From Holothuria scabra (Eukaryota > Echinodermata > Holothuroidea > Aspidochirotida > Holothuriidae), in the NCBI GenBank assembly GCA_037179385.1, contig CM074179.1:37747224-37811223 (forward strand): a DNA stretch of 64,000 nucleotides, given 5' to 3'. Positions 1 to 11,749 of this stretch are shown in pieces; the first letter of the stretch is position 1, and each line of letters starts with the position of its first letter. The notes beneath the pieces were generated by a model that searched no databases, was not told the DNA's origin, and saw only the letters and a program-made list of their open reading frames with translations. A program made the position numbers and the translations under genes.

Positions 1-806
1 TTTTTTCCATTTCCTCAAGATGAGGCAAATATTTTCAGTATTTCCTGAGCTCAACCCCATTTTTTCTGTTTCTTCCCGGCCGGAAAATATTTCGAAAAAC
101 GGCTTCTTCTGACAAAGAGTCAGGCTGCTGGATCATTGACGGGACAAAGGTGTCGTTTCTTGTCGTGTGTATCCTTTCATGGCCTTTGGGTGAGTCCGCG
201 TAATTTTTACTACGGCAACAAATTTCTTGCAAAATGTGAGCATTCCTCGAGTGTAGAATTCCCAGGCGAAGCTGAACTACTCAACCAGCACTAACTTATC
301 GAGTGGAAATTCAAAGTGGATTTTCGTGCACCCCATCACCCTTTGGGGTTTCATGTAGCAGCCTCCTTGTCTGTATAGACTATCACTTCTAACGTAATGA
401 CTGGATACTCGTTTTTTAACTCGTACTCGGGACCACCAATTTATTTCGAAACTTACCTGTTCTCTTCATCGGGGGAAAAATAAAAGGAGTTTAAAGTAAA
501 AACACCATTACACTAACCATCTTTATGGAAATCTTTTTCTACAATTTGATTTTCGACTCATTTCGAGGACCGAACGCCCCGTGCTTAATTGCGAAAGGAG
601 AAGAAGAGCGCAGATGTAGAGAGAAACCTTCCTGCGTTTACCCCGTATCAACACACCACGGGCCACATCGACACCGCGGAGCTGTCCAAGACAACCCTGA
701 GATATCAAGTGGTTCCCATAAATCGCTTTGCACCCCTAAATGAGGATTCGAGTTTGGATGACCATTGTAAACTGGCCCTATCTTAAAACATGCAGCCAAA
801 CTGGTC
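1..806. other. Unannotated intergenic DNA
   Basis: Nothing recognisable was found here. The open frames are short, overlap on both strands and have no splice context or familiar motifs. A possible relic is the small GC-rich stretch at 560-700, which is open on both strands but shows no protein pattern. Confidence 0.5.
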
Positions 807-1170
807 CACTTGGCGTAGCTACTGGGGGGGGGGGGGCAGGGGGAAAGTCGCCCCTGGAAAATGATTTGGGGAAATTAGAGGAAATTGGGGAAATTTGATG
901 AGTTTTCTTATTCTCACAAAAAATTTTCACAATTTTTGTTAGAGTAAGAATTTGTGTGACATATCTCATACATAATTCATATTTCCATGCAACAAGTTAA
1001 CACAAATTTCGTCAATGTGGCATGAAACGGCCCGACACGCGTTCCACAGAAATGTTTTCTCGTCTCGCAGCAGATTGAGTGTTGTCTTGTATACGCGCGG
1101 ATGTTTTGATCAGTGCATTCCAGAGCAAGAACCTGTTATTCAGGAATTTAACAAAAGCTAATACAGTACA

Positions 1171-1205
1171 ACCAGGGAGGTGTTACTAGATAACACCTCC
1201 CTGGT
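1171..1205. repeat. Perfect palindrome, 14-bp stem and 7-base loop
   Basis: CCAGGGAGGTGTT at 1172-1184 pairs exactly with 1192-1204, and one further A-T pair extends the stem. The loop is ACTAGAT. The same hairpin, with an 11-bp stem, is at 9788-9817 in the inverted copy of the surrounding repeat, so it belongs to the repeat family. Confidence 0.8.
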
Positions 1206-1734
1206 ACAACCATAGTCATTATACCTTTCCTTGGTTGGGAGACTCCTTACGTACACTGTGTACGCACAGACGTAGAAGCTGTATGTACGTTCGTAGTTTT
1301 TGTAAGGTGCGTCCCTACCTGTACATAAAAGCATGTTGAGCTCTTCAAAAAAATTCGTCACGTGACTTTGAAGATGCACATGATCGATCAGTAGCGATAT
1401 GGCTCCATTAAGTGATGTACTGTTCCTGCTGGGAGGTGAAATTAAAGTTGGCCCAAGGGCCAAAAGAGAACTGCAAACGACCTCATAATCAGTAAGTTTT
1501 TAAGATTTTTGAATAGATGAAGAATTTCTATGTTCTCGGGTTTCATTTTCAAAATACTGGTTCAGAGGCCTGCCGTTTGGAGGACTTCCCTGAGGACATT
1601 CAGTAGGCCCTACAGGCTTATCATACCGCAGTCAGTGTGCGGTAAGGGTGAAGTAGACCTACTTCATTACGCTAGGTGGGCTACTTAAAATTTTGTAAGA
1701 CCATAGTTGCTATCACCCATGCTGTCACCAATCT

Positions 1735-1930
1735 TTACTGTTTCACGCGGAGCTCGAAACTGCGAGAAGCTTACCCGAAAATTCGGCCACAACAACGAGA
1801 GAGACAATAGTTTAAGGTCACGGGGTCAATAGCCTACGGAAGCCGATGAGGGGCGTGCTACGTCCGCTTTTCCGCCCACTCCCGAGGCGCGCAAATATGC
1901 CCCGATTGGAGCACAACGGTAAAGGGTTAA
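1735..1930 (-). mobile_element. TTAA-type MITE fragment (piggyBac-like)
   Basis: This matches the intact MITE at 12265-12523 in inverse orientation, sharing the TTTCACGCGGAGCTCGAAACT stretch in slightly diverged form and the CAACGGTAAAGGG terminus. One end is preserved and abuts TTAA at 1927-1930. The other end is missing, so it is truncated. Confidence 0.6.
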
Positions 1931-2300
1931 GGATATGATCACCTTGTTCACAGTCCCTGCGGTGTACAAATGTTGAAAGGAAGGAAAAAGTGAAAGGATG
2001 TGAACACTGACAAGTAACTAACGTAGACCCCCGAGGTTATATTGTACTACTAGCTAGCGCGGGAGGGGTTTAAACTATACCGATTTTACGTTGTGTACAT
2101 AACCATGGATGGGGCTGAAAAAATCCTTGCCTTACGAAAAACTTAAAGTTAATCTAGAAATTAAAATAAACGGGATCCGTAAGCATAACCTTATTCTTGG
2201 AGGCTTACAGACTAGTTGGGGAAAATATCTTTCTGCTCACTTGGGGTGTAACAACAAACAGATCCATAAATACCTTGCAGCCTTTTGCACTTAAAATACT

Positions 2301-3622
2301 GCTGTTCTAACAGGCTATCCTCCGTTATCGAGACACTCCTAGACCTCCCTCCTGTGGCGTACGAAGAGGGGGGGGGGGCATTGGATCATGCCCATGCCTC
2401 ATGAACATGCCATTTTTTGTTACGATACTTTGGTAACACAGATTGTACTTCAAAAGATAGCATATGTGGCACCAGATTGCATATAAGGATACTCAATTTT
2501 CAAAAATATCCAAAGGGAAAGATTGTCTCTGCAAGGTCCTTCAGTGATGCCACTTTTTTTATTCCTACAAATAGGCAAATTCTGTCAAATTCCAATTTTT
2601 ACTTTAAAAAGGTGTATCCCACTGGTAGCACCGACTGATTAAAATAAAAAAAAACTGCATGTGTAGATTCTCTTTACAAGCATAAATACGCAATTTTGGG
2701 CTATCTGAGGGGTCTGATTATGAAATTTTCTCTGCGCTCCGCACCAACCAATGGTGACGCTTCGCTCAGTTTTTTGGGCATAATTTTCATTTTTGGGGTC
2801 AAAGTAGCTCTTAACTCTCTGATCACTTTGCAGATTGTGAACATACTTTGAAGTGAGCATGTCATTGCAAACGACAAAAAAAGATAGGGACTCTGTACAG
2901 TAGAATATTCTTATCAGTCTGGAAAATGCTATTTGTGTCCACCTTAGGGGTCTGATTTTGGAAATTTTCCCTACACTCCGTGCCAACCAATGGTGGCGCT
3001 CCGCTTATACAATCTTCATGACAAAATAGCGTTTTGTGGCCAGGAAAAATCCCAAATCGTAAACCGATCAATGCTCTTTGATTTTGAGTCCTAGGAGTAT
3101 GCAAATTTATTTAATGACAAGTTTTACCTCGTAAGGTAGCGTAAATGCCATAAGAATGCATGTAAAGACACGAAATTTTCAGTTTTATCTTCACGAACCA
3201 CCAGGCTCAACTTTTAACACTCTTCCCGTCAAAGTTGAAAATCTCGCACAGTTTTGCATCTAGGCTCCTTGAAAACGTCAAAAAATTTCAAAGGGGATGG
3301 AGACACCTCCCCTAGGCTGGCGATCACTCAACATACTGCGTGCCCCCTTCAGAGAACTCCTGCGTACGTCACTGCTTAAGTATACAAATAAACCAGATAT
3401 TGTTGACCAATATAAATATACTTAGAGTTGTTCTTTCCAGTTGCTGTAGGCTATGTTTTACATTAAGATTAAAGTACAGGTAAATTACATAATGACGAGG
3501 TAATGTTGTTAAACTTGTAAATTGGCATATTTTACATGAAAAGCATATACAGTGACCGGGAAAAGTTTTGGGGAAATTTCATACCTTTGTACCTTCTGGA
3601 AAATATCCTAGCTACGCCACTG
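2301..3622 (+). mobile_element. GGCGTA-ended element, copy C1
   Basis: This is a direct homologue of 12530-13482. The outer end reads TGTGGCGTACGAAG followed by poly-G near 2352, and the far end is GCTACGCCACTG at 3611-3622. Between them lie the CAAAGGGAAAGATTGTCTCTG block and two copies of the CCAACCAATGGTGGCG module that recurs in many elements here. No coding frame was found. The open frames at 2639-3104 on the minus strand lie inside this repeat and are not genes. Confidence 0.6.
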
Positions 3623-5639
3623 CACTGAACCGCTGTGAGTTGAAATCATCCTTAACAAACAACAACTTTATTACAACCGTACATGAAGTACCGCTTAAGA
3701 TGATCCACTGGGTGAAAGATTTTATGGAAGTATTGCTCAACGGTGTGATCAGCTTAATTAGACTCGATTACGAAATGATAAATTTGATCTCCACATACGT
3801 TTCACTGAATATTAATACATAATATAATACAATATAATACATACCCATACTGACATCGTAACGATCGCCCCAAGTAAAAGTTTAGTGAAGTATACTGTCA
3901 TTGCACGGAGGTACTGGTGTGAATTACTTCATTGCCAACGCCTCGCCTTGTAACATATATAATGCATTTACTGTTTTATACTGTATGTTTCGTCCCCTAC
4001 AATACCCGTTTTGTGCATTGCTAGACTTATAACTCACGAGTCTAAAGGTCGGCAGGATAAGGGGTAAATAATTTATTCAATCGAAATATTACAAAGTAAA
4101 TACATATCACATGATATAGCTTCAAGTGGAATACCAACAATGAGTTAGTCTAAAGTCCTCACTTTGATGTATGTGTACTGTTGCAGTGTTCTACTTGTGA
4201 GCATGTCTATCCAAAATAAGTAGAGCCAGTACGTGACATTTCTACTTTGCGTTGATCAGGTTCACAATTTCGCTCGAGACAGGGTGAGTTGTCTGCATGT
4301 CGGGAAAAGTAAATAAAGGTAAACTGAATATCTACGATAAAACCAATTGCTAGAGAAATCAAACGGTGTGACTGGATGAAAAGGGGAAGGAAAAATTATT
4401 TGCTTCGATACTTAGATTAAGTTCAGTTTTAAACCTTTTGACTTTTTTTCCAGTTTTGGAACACTGGTTTGTTTTCCCTACTCTATTGCTTATATTGGAC
4501 GCTACGCAAAAAAACGAGAAGGTTCCACTCAATCTTACCTGGAGAAGCTAAAAATGCACGGTACTCTTCCAATACCACGTTTGACAATGCTCTGAATACC
4601 AATCCACGAACAAATTTTTGAAACGTACTGGTCAATAAAGCTCCTTTTAGGACATGGTAAAAAAGTACTGCGTACGTATGTTAAAGTTTTACCTACTTAC
4701 CTAATTATTTTCACGTACGGGGAGGGGGGAAGCGGGCACGGCTTGGACCAAATTTCTAAGCGGCGCGTCAACGGGTGTTGACGAGGAGCGTATCTAGAAA
4801 ATGTTTGTTCTTCATACCTTCTAAATGACCGTAACTGACCCTTCCCATGCTTGTTTGACAGTGGTCCCTTTTACGGTCAGATGTTCCCTTAAAAGCTTTA
4901 TATGCAGAAACAGAAAAGTCAAACGATTTTATCACTTATTTTATCCTTTGGTCGTTTAAAGGCGTAGTTAGATATTTCAACTAGGCTAAGAGGTTGGAGG
5001 GGGGGGGGGGGGGTAGGACTGACGATTGGTTTTGACCGCGGTCCTAGGGAGGAGCTTAAGGAGAGGGGTGTTCACTCTTTTGAAAATTGTTTGAATATTT
5101 TAGGATTTCATGACGCCATTTCGTAAATTTTTGGCGAATTTTAAGGATCTACTTTTGCTCTTTTCACTTTTCCGTCGATCGCTCCCGTTATACATGTATG
5201 TAGACAAATGACCCACTTTTTTCTCCTTTCTTCTGTTCAATCAAAACGGAGGGAACGCCCAAGTTTCTGAATAAATATTTAGACTACGTATATTTGTTTC
5301 ATAAATTAAATAGGTGAAACACTTGTTATCTACACAACTGTCATTTGTGTAACAATGGCAAAATATGTGCAACAACGCGTTATTTCCACTGACAATGCTC
5401 GGAGCATATTGTCAGATGCGCCCCAGTTGATCACAACGTCATCTGCTATACACCAGTATTCTTGTAGGATGGTACATTTTTTCAATGAAACTTGCTAACC
5501 CACATGATCCGCATTTAGATTGTCGTTGTTAATTATCGTCCTTTCTTGTAAGTAATCTTTCTGAGCGAGACGCACCTAGCAATAGCACAACATGTCATAT
5601 GGCTTGTTACTTCATAAGTTAACGAGAAAGAACATTTTA
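3623..5639. other. Unannotated intergenic DNA
   Basis: No gene or clear repeat boundary was seen. A poly-G run lies at 4999-5013. The frame at 3568-3822 straddles a transposon end and has no protein signature. Confidence 0.5.
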
Positions 5640-5737
5640 GTTCAAAGTGTACCTCAAGTCAAAAACTGCAATAATATTTATTAAAGCGCATGAAAAATGA
5701 ATTCCAACAGTCCAACTCCCATCTTCATAGGACTTTC

Positions 5738-8239
5738 CATAGGCGGCGAAAGCGGGGGGTCAGGGGGCCTGGCCCCCCCAAATTTTTTGATGAGATTTGG
5801 GGGAGGCATGCCCCCCCCCCCCCCCCCCATAACTGAATGTCGCAAAATAAATTTTTCAAAGTAATTAAACCAATTTAAGTTGCTTTTATTACATTTCGGC
5901 TATTCTTCGGCTCAAATATTACTTTTCAGAGTGCAAAAGTTGTAGAGCTTCCGGGGGCTTCGCACCCTGGACCCGACATTAACGATAACTTGTAGGAGAG
6001 TTTATTTTCGCCCTTCAAAGAGTTGCAGGATATGCTGCAATTGTGCCTCACTCTGAATTTCGTAATAAATTCAGGTAGACTGTGACAAGCTTCATATCTT
6101 CGGAATCTCTTGACTTTTTACTCGTCGGGTTCCAGGATGGATAATTTTCTAACAGATTTGGAGTGGCTAAAACTGGCTACGTTGGTGTGAATTAAAGTGT
6201 GCTCCTAGCATCTGGCATGTTTCTACCTCATGTAGGGATTTTTTTTTTTTTTCATTTCCTTGGGATGCACAAAATCGTTCCAAAAACATACTTGGTGTGG
6301 TGGGTAGCCTATTTGGGTCTAATAGCTCAAAAAGCTATGACCGTTACTTCACAAATAATCACAACACAATGCCCTAAGTTGTCGATTATCCAAATTTTTT
6401 CGAGCATTTGTCCGAAAATGAAAAAGTATCATAGAAAGGGTAACAAAGTTACGAAAGGTTGAGAGATAAAAAATCGCGACACATTTGGGAAGCCTGTGGC
6501 TTTAAAGAAACAATTATTTTTGAGACTGTTTTTAAATCCTGTGTAACACAATACCCGAAATGGCCGATTATTTTAATAGCTTCAAATCTTGCTGCAAAAC
6601 AGAAGACGCTGTATTTAAAGTAAAATTTCCATGGAAAAAAAAACCTGCGACACATTTGGGTAAAATGTTGAAAAAGGTTTTCATCATCCCAACGTCACAC
6701 TGTAGTCTTGCAAATATTGCCCGAAATGGTCAAATATTCGGGCAAAGGTTAAAAAAATGCTGGGATGTTTTCAATTGCCAAATTAATTAACGGATAGACA
6801 GGTGGGTATTTAGGTCTATTTTTTCAAAAGTAAAATCACATACAGTCGGAAGTTTGAGTATTTTTTTATATATATTGAATATAGCCAAGAGTCGCAATAG
6901 AGTAAAATTCATCGGCATGTGTTCAATTCCGGTTTGTAGTTTCTCCCCAAAAATATGCAGGACCATTTCATCGATTGGTAGCGATACATTTTATATATAG
7001 TAATTTTGTGATCAAATAGCGACCGCTTAGATCCCCCTATAAGCCTGGGAAATACCATTTTCGACTGTCTCAGGCTGTCAGGGGTTATATTTTTCAAAAT
7101 TTTCTGTTCGGTTCTCGCCAACCAGTAGTGAAGCTCCGCGCAGATAGTCTTCCTAGCAGCATTTTAGTTTCAAACGAACATATTTGTGCAAACAGAACTT
7201 CGAATTAGCGACTTCTAAGACCTCCTATAAGCGTAGGAAATGACATTTTTGACTGTCTGAAGTGATCAGATTTTTTAAAATTTCCTGTACGTTTCTCCCC
7301 AACATATGGTGGTGCTCCAATTAGATCGCTTCATAGAAGAATTTAAGTTTCAAGTGATCATTTTTACAAAAAGAAACTCAAAATAGTGACTACTTAGATC
7401 CCCATATAAGCCCGAGAAATGCCATTTTCAACTCTCTGAGGGGTCGGATATTTAAAAATGTTTTGTACGCTTCGCGCCAACCAATGGTGGCTCTCCGCTT
7501 AGTCTTTCTGGCTGAATTTTAGTGTGGAACGAACGTACGTTTATCTGCTATTGAAACTTAGAAAAACGACTGCTTCGATCCTCTTTACAAGCGTGGGAAA
7601 TGTCATTTTTGACTGTCTGAGAGGTACGAATTTTCAAATTTTCTGGACGCTCCGCGCCATCCAGTAGTGGCTCTCCGCTTTGACTGTCGTACGGGGAGAA
7701 TTACATTTTCGGTCAAAAATCTTCGACCCCAAAACTGAAATGCTCCCCTGCGCCTCTGGAAATACCTTATTCAGGTGTGCACTGGAACAGCTGCTTGAAA
7801 TATTCAGCAGGATTCCGGATTTGCGATCCTAGGACACATAGTCCAGTGGAGTAATGAACTGAGCTAATCAGTATCTCAAAAGTGCTTTAATGTTAGAAAA
7901 ATCACAAATTTTTCTCACCAGAATTCTCGACGAATATACCTGGCAAATGCCATTTCCAGCCATCTGGGAGGTTTAAACTCCAAAATTTTCTTTGTACGCC
8001 GGTGGCGATACGCTTAGAAAGTAAAATCCAGCCACCCCTTACAAAAGTTTCCATTCCCCCATTAACCCCTACCAGGGCTTTGCACCCTCAAACAAAAACA
8101 TTGGCCCTTAAGCCGTCCCCTGGACCCCACACCGATGGGGTTTTGTGCTTCGCGAAAAACCGGCCGCCTTACGGGGTCACTATTTTGTCGGCTGCCGAAA
8201 ACTTGTGCCCCCCAATAAAAACAGCTTCCGCCGCCTATG
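5738..8239. mobile_element. 2.5-kb TIR element inserted in a MITE
   Basis: The terminal inverted repeat is CATAGGCGGCG(A/G)AAGC at both ends. CTTTC is duplicated on each side (5733-5737 and 8240-8244), a 5-bp target duplication. Inside are a C18 tract, a block homologous to 56130-56916, a block homologous to 58975-60500 and four ~180-bp tandem units. No transposase frame is visible, so it is non-autonomous or decayed. Its family was not recognised. Confidence 0.75.
6905..7690 (+). repeat. Four tandem ~180-bp units
   Basis: The motif CCAACC(A)NTNGTGG(C/T)NCTCCGC recurs at 7118, 7299, 7477 and 7657, with spacings of 181, 178 and 180 bp. Each unit also has 'GACTGCTTAGATCC' and 'CTGTCTGAGGGG'-like landmarks. 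Related but decayed units are at 59630-60120. Confidence 0.8.
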
Positions 8240-8703
8240 CTTTCTAGAGCCGAGACACAAAATGTTGACATTTATTCACTTAAAACAAATTGATCCATTG
8301 CGCAATAATCTGCGACTTTCTTGTTGTATAACTCACATTAGCCTACCTGCTTTGTTTTACTTTAAACCTAGAAATGTTTTATGACCTTGAACACTTGCTT
8401 GTTAAGCATGTTGTACAAAGGGGGCTTAATTAATAACATCACCCTATAAGAGTAATAGTGGTATCACACTTAGGCAAATGATCCGGTTAAGTTCGGAAAA
8501 ACAAAGAAATACAAAGATTGTAATCTGAGTAGTACAAAATTGACATCAAAAATTATTACTCAATGTACCATTTTAAGTTGAGTAAAAAAGAGTAAAAGAA
8601 TTTATTTTTCGTGGTCTTTAATGTATCCCGAACATATCTCGTATGTGAAAAGTTTTTGGAGTGTTTCCCCTATTGCTTTTATTTTACTTTAGGTACACTT
8701 TAA

Positions 8704-9349
8704 ACTCGTACGTGAACAGTTTTTGGAGACCCCTTCCCTTTTTTTCAAAGCTAATATATGCTAAGATATATGAGCTTTCCGAGTTATGTTCCCTAATTTT
8801 ACATGAAATGACCTTAGGCATGGCTCGTCTTCCTTTTCTTTGTGACGTGTCTGTTCGTCGTATTCGTCAGTACTACTGAATATTATTACGACGTGTACGT
8901 AATAATTATCACGTACGTAAGTTAATAATTACCATGTACCTACGTAAGTTAATAATTACCATGTACGTACGTAATTATTTTTTTTTACCATGTCATAAAT
9001 AGAATTTCGTACATATCCCTGGACCCATCAGTAACCCTAATAATTGCTCCTGGAACGAACACTGTCAACATTCGGGTTTCAATTGTCAATCACGTCTCAG
9101 CCGCATTAGCTTGTGTTGCCTTCCACACGGTCCTACTTTGCCCTGTTTGTTCTGATAGTTTGATAACCAATTCAAAAATTTTTGTTGATGTAAGGTTGGA
9201 ATCTATTAAGTTCATTGCGACAGGTGAGTTTAGGAATTTGCTGCTTCGTGGAAGTGTGAGTAAAAAGCTGTAATATAAAAAAACGAACTGAGTTTCCGCG
9301 CATATAACACTTAAGTAAAGAAGGCGGCTACAAGGTACTCATGGACCCG
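8704..9349. other. Unannotated DNA with a short tandem repeat
   Basis: Apart from the 27-bp repeat at 8890-8993, nothing was recognised. Confidence 0.5.
8890..8993. repeat. 27-bp tandem repeat rich in ACGTACGT
   Basis: Three units begin at 8911, 8938 and 8965 with AC(G/C)TACGTAAGTTAATAATT and end in ACCATGT. A partial unit precedes them. The units contain the self-complementary ACGTACGT and TTAATAATTA-like cores. Confidence 0.75.
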
Positions 9350-10237
9350 TTTACTGTTACCTCCCAAGTGAGCAGAAAGCTTTTTTCCCGAACTAGCCTG
9401 TAAGCCTCCAAGGATTAGGCTAAGTAACAAAATTTAAGTATCTAATTTCTAATTTTTAGACTAACTTTGAGTTACTCGTTGGCCATGGATTGTTTCAGCC
9501 CCATCCGTCGTTATGTACACAGAGTAAGCTCCCTGGAGCTTCTCGTTGTCACTCCTCAGTCTCTTCAGTACCCTGTACATACAAATAATTCATAACATAT
9601 TTCTTTATATGAAAGACTGAAATAAAGTTCTATGAAACTGAAACTGAGTAAAATCGGCATAGCTGCTACTAGCTTGCAGGACAATATAATGAACACGGGG
9701 GGGGGGGGGGTCTACGTTAGTGACTTGTCAGTTTTCACATCCTTTTACTGAATTCCCAAATTGTACAACGCAGAAACTGTGTGCAAGCAGGGAGGTGTAA
9801 CTAGATCACACCTCCCTGGTGCAAGGGGATAAGTTCGGGTTAACAGCCTTTCAGTGTTAGTTGTACTGTATCAGCTGTTGTTAAATTCCTCAAAAACAGC
9901 TTCATGTGCACTGAAATGCACTGATCATAAAAACCGTGCGTATACAAGAGAACATTCAATCTGCTACGCGGCGAGGACATTTCTGTGGAACACAAGTAGG
10001 GCCGGTTCATGCGACACTGACGAAATCTCAAATTTGGGTTTATTTGTTGCATGAAAATGCGAATTATGTATGAGAAATGTCTCAGAATTTTTTTATTCTA
10101 ACAAAAATTTTGAGAATTTTTTGTTAGAGTAGGAAAATTCATCAAATTTCCCCAATTTCATCAAATTTCCCCAAATTATTTTCCGGAGACGGGGGGGGGG
10201 CAACTTGCCCCCCTGCCCCCTAGTAGCTACGCCACTG
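9350..10237 (-). mobile_element. Dispersed repeat with GGCGTAGC end, copy R
   Basis: This is the inverted counterpart of 807-2300. The GTAGCTACGCCACTG end is at 10223-10237, preceded by poly-G and the TCATCAAATTTCCCCAA stretch. The palindrome CAGGGAGGTGT is at 9788-9817, and CCATGGATTGTTTCAGCCCC is near 9483. It is shorter than copy L because it lacks the segment between the palindrome and ACTGACAAGT. Confidence 0.6.
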
Positions 10238-10515
10238 ATTCGCGTGCTTTTTAGGAAAACCTTAGGAGAAAATGACAACTATGTTGATCTTCAAATTCAG
10301 TGAATGGTTACGTGGGTTGATTTTTCTTTTTTATCCATGTAGTAAAGCTACGTGAGTAAAAGACATATAGGCCTAAACTTTGCGAAAGGGGAAAGAGAAG
10401 GTTTGACAAGGGCAGTGATCCCTCTCCTCAAAGAAAACATTGCTTGTTGCCCGGGCAGTGCCTGATGTAACCCGATGAAAGCTTTATGATGAAAGATGCG
10501 AGTATGTTAGTAATT

Positions 10516-11749
10516 ATTCATAAATACTTGTATTGATTTCCTGCATTCTGATTGGCTAAAAACCATTCGAGACCGATCTCGAATGCCATTCGAAACCAGC
10601 CTCGAATGGTTTTCAAGAAGTAAGGAGAATTGAATTTAATGTGATCACTATTCTAACTGTGTACAATATTTTAAGCCCATGCTAGGTGGCCATAGCAACA
10701 TGCTATATTCACCCCATAGTTTTGCACAGCACAGGCCTACTGTAATGTCATACAGTAGCCAAGTACATGTTAGCAAGACAAATAGTAACACTGAGACACT
10801 GTACACTGTGTCAAGTTGATACCCTTGTCTTCAGAGTTACCATTCCAAAGAATAATTACTGGCAGTGATAAAGACATAGGTTAGCCTAAGCTTAGGAATT
10901 GTTGCGCACAAATGGGTATTTTGATCCCACTCATTTGTTTTATAGGTCTAACAAGTTAGGCCCTAGGCGTAGGCTAGAACTGCATGCTGACTGAGCTGTG
11001 ATGACTGGCACTGTTGTTAACGTGTTAATCCACTCCTAAATTGGGGGGGGGGGGGGGGTCAAATAAAACGTGCCTATAACTACAGTGTTGTTACGCCTAC
11101 TAAAGTGTCTAAGGTTAGCGACAATAAACACAGACTTTGGCACAGTGACAGTGCTGGGGTTACTAATTCCGCTAAGACTGTCTACAACAGTAACGTTACT
11201 CGTTTGGCCCACAGGCTAGCAAAGTAATCGTCAAGTTCAGTAGCCTGAGTGGCAATACCCTAAGGAAGCCTGGTATAGTTTACCTGTAACCTCAATCTTT
11301 AAAGGCTAAAGTATGATCTGCTAGCCACACACAGCGCTAGCTGCACAGTCACTCACTCTTACTGCATATAGGCCTATAGTATGTAACGTTAGCTCTTCGC
11401 ACAACTGTAAACACAGATAACGAGAAGTTAGTAACTTTCCTTGACTTTTCGCTCAACCTCATCTCCAAAACGATGCGATACTGTGATCAGTGTTTTTCTG
11501 TTAACAACATTTGCTTGTAAAATAGCCGATATAGTTCTCGAAAATGAAGCAAATTAAAGATGATACTGAGCGTATCGGTCGCGACATGCGGTTCAGAATG
11601 TTCGTCTTGCTAGCATCAAAGTTCAAGATATCGATACGTCACAATAGGGGCTAAAAATTGAGGAGAATTAAAACTTGATCTCTAAAATTTGACCATTTTT
11701 TAAAATTTTTTCATGTTTTTTACCAATTTTTCTCAAAGTATTTATGAAT
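10516..11749. mobile_element. TIR element next to a giant hairpin, copy 1
   Basis: The left end ATTCATAAATAC (10516-10527) is repeated in reverse complement as GTATTTATGAAT at 11738-11749, directly beside the hairpin at 11750-11919. Near the left end is GCATTCTGATTGGCTAAAAA, then two small palindromes built from CCATTCGAGACC and CTCGAATGG. The second copy (57202-58068) has the same ends, but its interior is largely different. No protein is encoded. Confidence 0.7.

Larger units (their letters stand above)
807..2300 (+). mobile_element. Dispersed repeat with GGCGTAGC end, copy L
   Basis: This block starts with a CACTTGGCGTAGCTACT end followed by a poly-G tract. It is matched in inverted orientation by 9350-10237. 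Shared landmarks, in order, are the GGCGTAGC end, the GAAATTTGATGA stretch, the CCAGGGAGGTG hairpin, the GGATGTGAA...ACTGACAAGT segment and the CCATGGATGGGGCTGA segment. Compared with copy R, about 750 bp between 1206 and 1955 are extra, so that part is either an insertion here or a deletion in R. No transposase is visible. The GGCGTAGC end suggests a non-autonomous hAT-like element, which is inference. Confidence 0.6.
5640..8703 (+). mobile_element. Long-TIR MITE, interrupted copy
   Basis: The outer ends read TTCAAAGTGTACCTCAAGTC at 5640 and, reversed, GTTTAAAGTGTACCTAAAGT at 8703. They match the intact 566-bp copy at 18317-18882. Removing the insertion at 5738-8239 and one 5-bp duplication leaves about 557 bp, which agrees with the intact copy. 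The right half (8250-8703) aligns with 18430-18882 through GTTCGGAAAAACAAAGAAAT. It carries no transposase. Confidence 0.75.

Noticed and set aside
6449..6790. Small frames on both strands near 6.5 kb
   Set aside because: They are inside the 2.5-kb transposon and repeat at 59 kb with stops and shifts.
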